Assembly: GCA_040904945.1 (NCBI GenBank)
Contig: JBBDSM010000064.1
Location: 1 to 7,908 of the forward strand
Reading direction: 5' to 3'
DNA length: 7,908 nt
Source of the DNA: JAWLHJ01 sp040904945
GTDB lineage: Bacteria; Gemmatimonadota; Gemmatimonadetes; Longimicrobiales; Gaopeijiaceae
Under the pieces are notes generated by a model. That model worked only from the letters and a program-made list of their open reading frames with translations, was not told the DNA's origin and made no database searches. Position 1 is the stretch's first letter; every line of letters starts with the position of its first letter. A program made the position numbers and the translations under genes. Positions 5,385 through 7,908 of the stretch are shown piece by piece.

Positions 5385-7041
5385 CAGGACGCCACGTCAC
5401 CGGCCCAATGGATGGCCGCCCGCACGGCCCGTCGCCACTGCGCGAGGGCGTGCCGGCGCCCCGCGGGGGGAAGAATCGGCTGGAATCGGTCCGGCTCACC
5501 CTGCGCCTCGAGGAAGTCCGCCGAGGTCCGCCACACACCGGTGGCCATGCCTGCCAACCCGGCGGCGCCGAGCGCCGTCGTCTCCGGCATGGCCGCGCGG
5601 CGCACCGGTCGGTCGAGTATGCCGGCTTGGTACTCCATCATCCAGTCGTTCATGGCGGCGCCTCCGTCGACCCGGAGTTCGGGCGAAACGATCCCCGAAT
5701 CGGCCTCCATCGCCTCGAGCACTTCCGCCGTGCCGTAGGTCATCGCCTCGAGCGCGGCCCGGACCAGGTGGGCGCGGGTGGTCCCCCGCGACAGCCCGAC
5801 GATGGTCCCGCGCGCGTCCGGNNNNNNNNNNNNNNNNNNNNNNNNNNNNNNNNNNNNNNNNNNNNNNNNNNNNNNNNNNNNNNNNNNNNNNNNNNNNNNN
5901 NNNNNNNNNNNNNNNNNNNNNGGTGGGCGCGGGTGGTCCCCCGCGACAGCCCGACGATGGTCCCGCGCGCGTCCGGTTCCCAGTGCGGCGCCCCGAGGCC
6001 CACGAACGCTGGCACGAAGTACACGTCTCCGTTGTCCTGGACCGAGCGGGCGAGTACTTCGGACTCCGCGGCGGTCTCCAGGATCTGCAACCCGTCCCGT
6101 AGCCACTGGATCGCCGCCCCGGCGATGAACACCGACCCCTCGAGGGCGTAGGCGGCGCCGCCCTCGGCATCGCACGCCACCGTGGTCAGGAGCCTATGGC
6201 GGGACATCACCCGCTCCTGCCCCGTGTGCTGCAGCAGGAAGGAGCCCGTTCCGTACGTGTTCTTGGCGGACCCGGCGTCCCAGCACCCCTGCCCGAACAG
6301 CGCCGACTGCTGATCGCCCGCAACGCCTGCGACGGGGACCTCGATTCCCAGGTGCTCACCCAGGGCCACACCGAACGTTCCCGAGCTCGGCCGGACCTCG
6401 GGGAGCATGGATGCCGGGACTTCGAGGAGATCGAGTGCCCAGGGGTCCCACTTCAGCTCGCGCACGTCGTACAGCATGGTTCGCGACGCGTTGGTCGGGT
6501 CCGTGGCGTGGACCCGACCGCCCGTGAGGCGGGCGATCAGCCAGGCATCGATCGTTCCGAGCGCGAGTTCGCCGGCCTCCGCGCGCCGCCGCAACTCGGG
6601 ATGCTCCCGGAGGAGCCACGTGACCTTCGTGCCGGAGAAGTACGGATCGATGACGAGCCCTGTGCGCTCGCGGATCCGGTCCGCATGGCCGGCCCGCTCG
6701 AGCTCCCGACAAATTCCGGTCGTGCGGCGGTCCTGCCAGACAATGGCGCGATGCACAGGCTCGAGCGTCTCCCTGTCCCACAGCACCACGGTCTCGCGCT
6801 GGTTGGTGATGCCGATCCCCTGGATATCAGCCGCATCAGCCGCGTCGGCGATGGCCTCCCGGGCCACCCGCCGGGTCACGGTCCAGATCTCCTCGGCGTC
6901 GTGCTCCACCCAGCCGGACCGCGGAAAGTGCTGGGTGAACTCGGAGTAGGCACGACCGAGCACGTTCCCCTCCCGGCCGACGACGAGGCATGTGCTCCCG
7001 GTGGTTCCCTGGTCGATGGCGAGAACGGCTGGCTTCGGCAT
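5384..7041 (-). CDS. glpK: Glycerol kinase GlpK, interrupted by a false assembly gap
   Basis: FGGY-family kinase that converts glycerol and ATP to glycerol-3-phosphate in the cytosol. As written the frame is broken by 100 Ns, but both sides of the gap carry the same 55 bases. Joining 7041-5977 (355 codons) to 5821-5384 (146 codons including the stop) restores one frame of 500 residues, close to E. coli GlpK (about 502). Motifs include DQGTTGSTC (10-18), the sugar-kinase stretch GITNQRETVVLW (77-88), GLVIDPYFSGTKV (128-140), catalytic Asp243 in AGDQQSALFGQ (241-251), the FGGY signature region GLSRGTTRAHLVRAALE, and LRVDGGAAMNDW near the C-terminus. Start ATG 7041-7039 has GGAG about 5 bases upstream. 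No glpF or glpD is visible nearby. It lies 57 bases after maf on the same strand and probably shares its transcript. A 6-bp GC hairpin with a 3-base loop (7077-7091) sits between them. Confidence 0.95.
5767..5821. repeat. 55-base direct duplicate, left side of gap
   Basis: Identical base for base to 5922-5976 on the other side of the Ns. It encodes the GlpK segment from PDARG to TRAH. The exact identity, the position against the gap and the intact protein obtained on merging show that this is one genomic sequence present at two contig ends, not a biological repeat. Confidence 0.95.
5822..5921. other. Assembly gap of 100 Ns
   Basis: Exactly 100 unknown bases, the conventional placeholder for a gap of unknown size. 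The flanks overlap by 55 bases, so the true gap size is very probably zero or negative: the real sequence joins 5821 directly to 5977. Confidence 0.95.
5922..5976. repeat. 55-base direct duplicate, right side of gap
   Basis: Second copy of 5767-5821, starting at the first base after the Ns. One copy plus the Ns (155 bases, not a multiple of three) must be removed to restore glpK. Confidence 0.95.
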
Positions 7042-7098
7042 GTCGTCTCCGTGTAGGTCCTTGGGCGCGCGGAGCGGGCCCGGCTCGGGCCGCGGCCG

Positions 7099-7704
7099 TC
7101 AGCGCGTCGGGTCGATCGCGCGCAGGCCCCCGAAGTCGTACCGCCATCCCATCTGCTCGAAGAGCTGGAGAAGGACGGCCACCGGAAGCCCGACGATGGA
7201 GTAGTAGTCACCCTCGACGCCCTCCACCAGGGCCGCGCCGAGCCCCTGGATGCCGTAGGCCCCGGCCTTGTCCATCGGCTCTCCGGTGGCGACGTAGCCT
7301 CGCGCGGTGCCCTGATCGAAGGTTCGGAAGCAGACGCTCGTCCGGGTCACCGCGTCGACCGCTCGGTCCGCTCGGGCCAGCGCGAGTCCGCTCAGCACCT
7401 GGTGGGTCTTGCCGGAGAGTGACACCAGCATGGCCACGGCCTCGTCGGGGTCGGCCGGCTTGCCCAGGACCTCCCCGTCGCGGACCACGACCGTATCGCC
7501 CGCGATCACCAGGGCGTCCGGCTCAAACTCGAGCACGCGCGCCGCCTTCTCCCGAGCCAAACGACGGACGTGCTCACCCGGATCCTCGCCAGGTAGCAGC
7601 CGCTCGTCGACGTCGGCCGGGCGCACCTCCGGTTCGAGACCGAGCTGTCGCAGGATGTCGCGCCTCCGCGGAGATGCCGAGGCCAGCACCAGGCGGGGCG
7701 GCAT
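7099..7704 (-). CDS. maf: Maf family nucleoside triphosphate pyrophosphatase
   Basis: This 201-residue cytosolic enzyme hydrolyses non-canonical or excess nucleoside triphosphates to monophosphates and pyrophosphate. Family motifs are LASASPRRR (7-15), AGDTVV with conserved Asp70 (68-73), GKP (81-83), GKTHQVLSG (98-106), DKAGAYGIQG (145-154) and GDYYSIVGLP (165-174). The SPRR, GDT and AGAYGIQG forms point to the YhdE-like dTTP/UTP pyrophosphatase branch rather than the YceF m7GTP branch. That specificity is inference. The start is ATG 7704-7702 because it places LVLASASPRR at the N-terminus as in the family. A longer frame from 7791 would add 29 unrelated residues and read through the boundary repeat. 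The ribosome site is weak (AGAG). Maf is usually linked to cell-shape or division genes; here its neighbour is glpK. Confidence 0.95.
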   Translation of the reverse strand: MPPRLVLASASPRRRDILRQLGLEPEVRPADVDERLLPGEDPGEHVRRLAREKAARVLEFEPDALVIAGDTVVVRDGEVLGKPADPDEAVAMLVSLSGKTHQVLSGLALARADRAVDAVTRTSVCFRTFDQGTARGYVATGEPMDKAGAYGIQGLGAALVEGVEGDYYSIVGLPVAVLLQLFEQMGWRYDFGGLRAIDPTR

Positions 7705-7715
7705 CAGCGCTCTAG

Positions 7716-7745
7716 AAGGGTGTTGAGGAAGTGGGGCGGGCCGCG
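7716..7745 (+). repeat. Dispersed boundary repeat, copy 3 (inverted)
   Basis: Reading AAGGGTGTTGAGGAAGTGGG on the plus strand, this copy matches the first 30 bases of copy 1 with 3 differences and then diverges. As in copy 1 it is preceded by TAG. It sits 11 bases upstream of the maf ATG and opposite to copies 1 and 2 in orientation. It therefore forms an inverted pair with copy 2 around the maf-glpK unit. Confidence 0.75.
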
Positions 7746-7751
7746 TTGGGA

Positions 7752-7866
7752 GCGCCACAGCCCCAGATCCTAGGCGGCACGACGACGGCATAGCAACGCG
7801 CTACGCCTAGGAGTGACAACGACGGGGGGCACCCGCGCCGCGAGGCGTGGGTCGGGGCTGTGCCGC
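7752..7866 (+). ncRNA. Predicted three-way-junction structure, possible structured RNA
   Basis: Three nested stems fold this stretch. P1 pairs 7752-7764 with 7854-7866 (12 of 13 positions; core CACAGCCCC with GGGGCTGTG). P2 pairs TCCTAGGCG 7768-7776 with CGCCTAGGA 7804-7812, with a small inner stem TAGC/GCTA (7791-7794/7800-7803). P3 pairs ACCCGCGCC 7831-7839 with GGCGTGGGT 7844-7852 around a GCGA tetraloop. On the plus strand P3 closes with a G-U wobble and a GNRA loop. On the minus strand these become a C-A mismatch and a non-GNRA loop, so plus-strand RNA is favoured. It does not match any tRNA, tmRNA, SRP, RNase P or riboswitch consensus I recognise. It could also be a DNA-level folded element such as a MITE. 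Confidence 0.4.
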
Positions 7867-7899
7867 CCCAACCCTTCGGGCACGAGGGGGTTGCGGCAC
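7860..7899 (+). other. Hairpin overlapping the 3' arm of the junction
   Basis: GTGCCGC (7860-7866) pairs with GCGGCAC (7893-7899) and, after a three-base bulge, AACCC (7870-7874) pairs with GGGTT (7888-7892). The left arm uses the same bases as the outer strand of stem P1, so the two folds exclude each other. No T-run follows within the window (the sequence ends nine bases later), so a terminator cannot be claimed. Confidence 0.4.
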
Positions 7900-7908
7900 C
7901 GGACTGCG

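Larger units (their letters stand above)
7705..7908. other. Non-coding region upstream of maf
   Basis: Two hundred bases with no gene I can support. Minus-strand frames remain open for stretches because the sequence is GC-rich, but they have no ribosome site and no recognisable product. The region contains boundary repeat copy 3, a multi-stem inverted-repeat structure (7752-7866) and a partly overlapping hairpin (7860-7899). The maf promoter should lie here, but I cannot place -35/-10 boxes. Confidence 0.5.

Noticed and set aside
5384..6175. A separate short glpK-like gene, or a glpK pseudogene
   Set aside because: It is the C-terminal half of glpK read out of register across the Ns. Merging the identical 55-base flanks restores a single full-length gene.
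6990..7715. A 241-codon plus-strand frame opposite maf and the glpK start
   Set aside because: Arg/Pro-rich antisense shadow; maf on the minus strand has all family motifs.
7752..7866. tRNA, tmRNA, SRP RNA or RNase P RNA
   Set aside because: No cloverleaf or CCA end, no tag reading frame, and none of the conserved sequence blocks of these RNAs could be found on either strand.
7752..7899. Integron attC site or CRISPR repeat
   Set aside because: The inverted repeats lack the GTTRRRY/RYYYAAC core pair of attC sites, and there are no regularly spaced direct repeats.

Overview
The window is high-GC bacterial DNA, apparently a scaffold from an assembled (probably metagenomic) genome, because it contains one run of 100 Ns. 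Every convincing gene lies on the minus strand, so the biological order runs from high to low coordinates. Gene content and gene style (GTG starts, 1-4 base overlaps, System I cytochrome c maturation with a Cys-type CcmE, a CcmI-like/zinc-ribbon hybrid) fit a Gram-negative respiring bacterium such as a Gemmatimonadota or Deltaproteobacteria-like lineage. The phylum is an inference from gene style, not a measured placement.

Layout, right to left. 7705-7908 holds no convincing gene but contains a repeat copy and a strikingly self-complementary stretch (a three-way-junction fold plus a competing hairpin). Then come maf (7099-7704, nucleotide pyrophosphatase) and glpK (7041-5384, glycerol kinase), 57 bases apart. 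glpK looks broken only because the assembly placed 100 Ns between two contig ends that share the same 55 bases. Collapsing that overlap gives an uninterrupted 500-residue kinase. After a 187-base intergenic region with a second repeat copy comes a tight six-gene cytochrome c maturation operon: ccmE (5196-4777), ccmF (4780-2708), a CcmI-like zinc-ribbon protein (2689-2240), ccmA (2233-1460), ccmB (1463-783) and ccmC (783-82). A third repeat copy starts directly after the ccmC stop codon.

How the genes work together: CcmA and CcmB form the ABC module, and CcmC loads heme onto the membrane-anchored chaperone CcmE. CcmF then transfers the heme to apocytochrome c. CcmE carries CxxxY in place of the usual HxxxY, and no ccmG, ccmH or ccmD is seen. 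That pattern matches the variant System I known from archaea and some sulfate reducers. The E-F-x-A-B-C order differs from the usual A-B-C-D-E-F-G-H.

The most unusual signals are a ~30-38 base repeat present three times at gene boundaries, the CxxxY CcmE with a zinc-ribbon partner gene, the false gap in glpK, and the structured element at the right edge.
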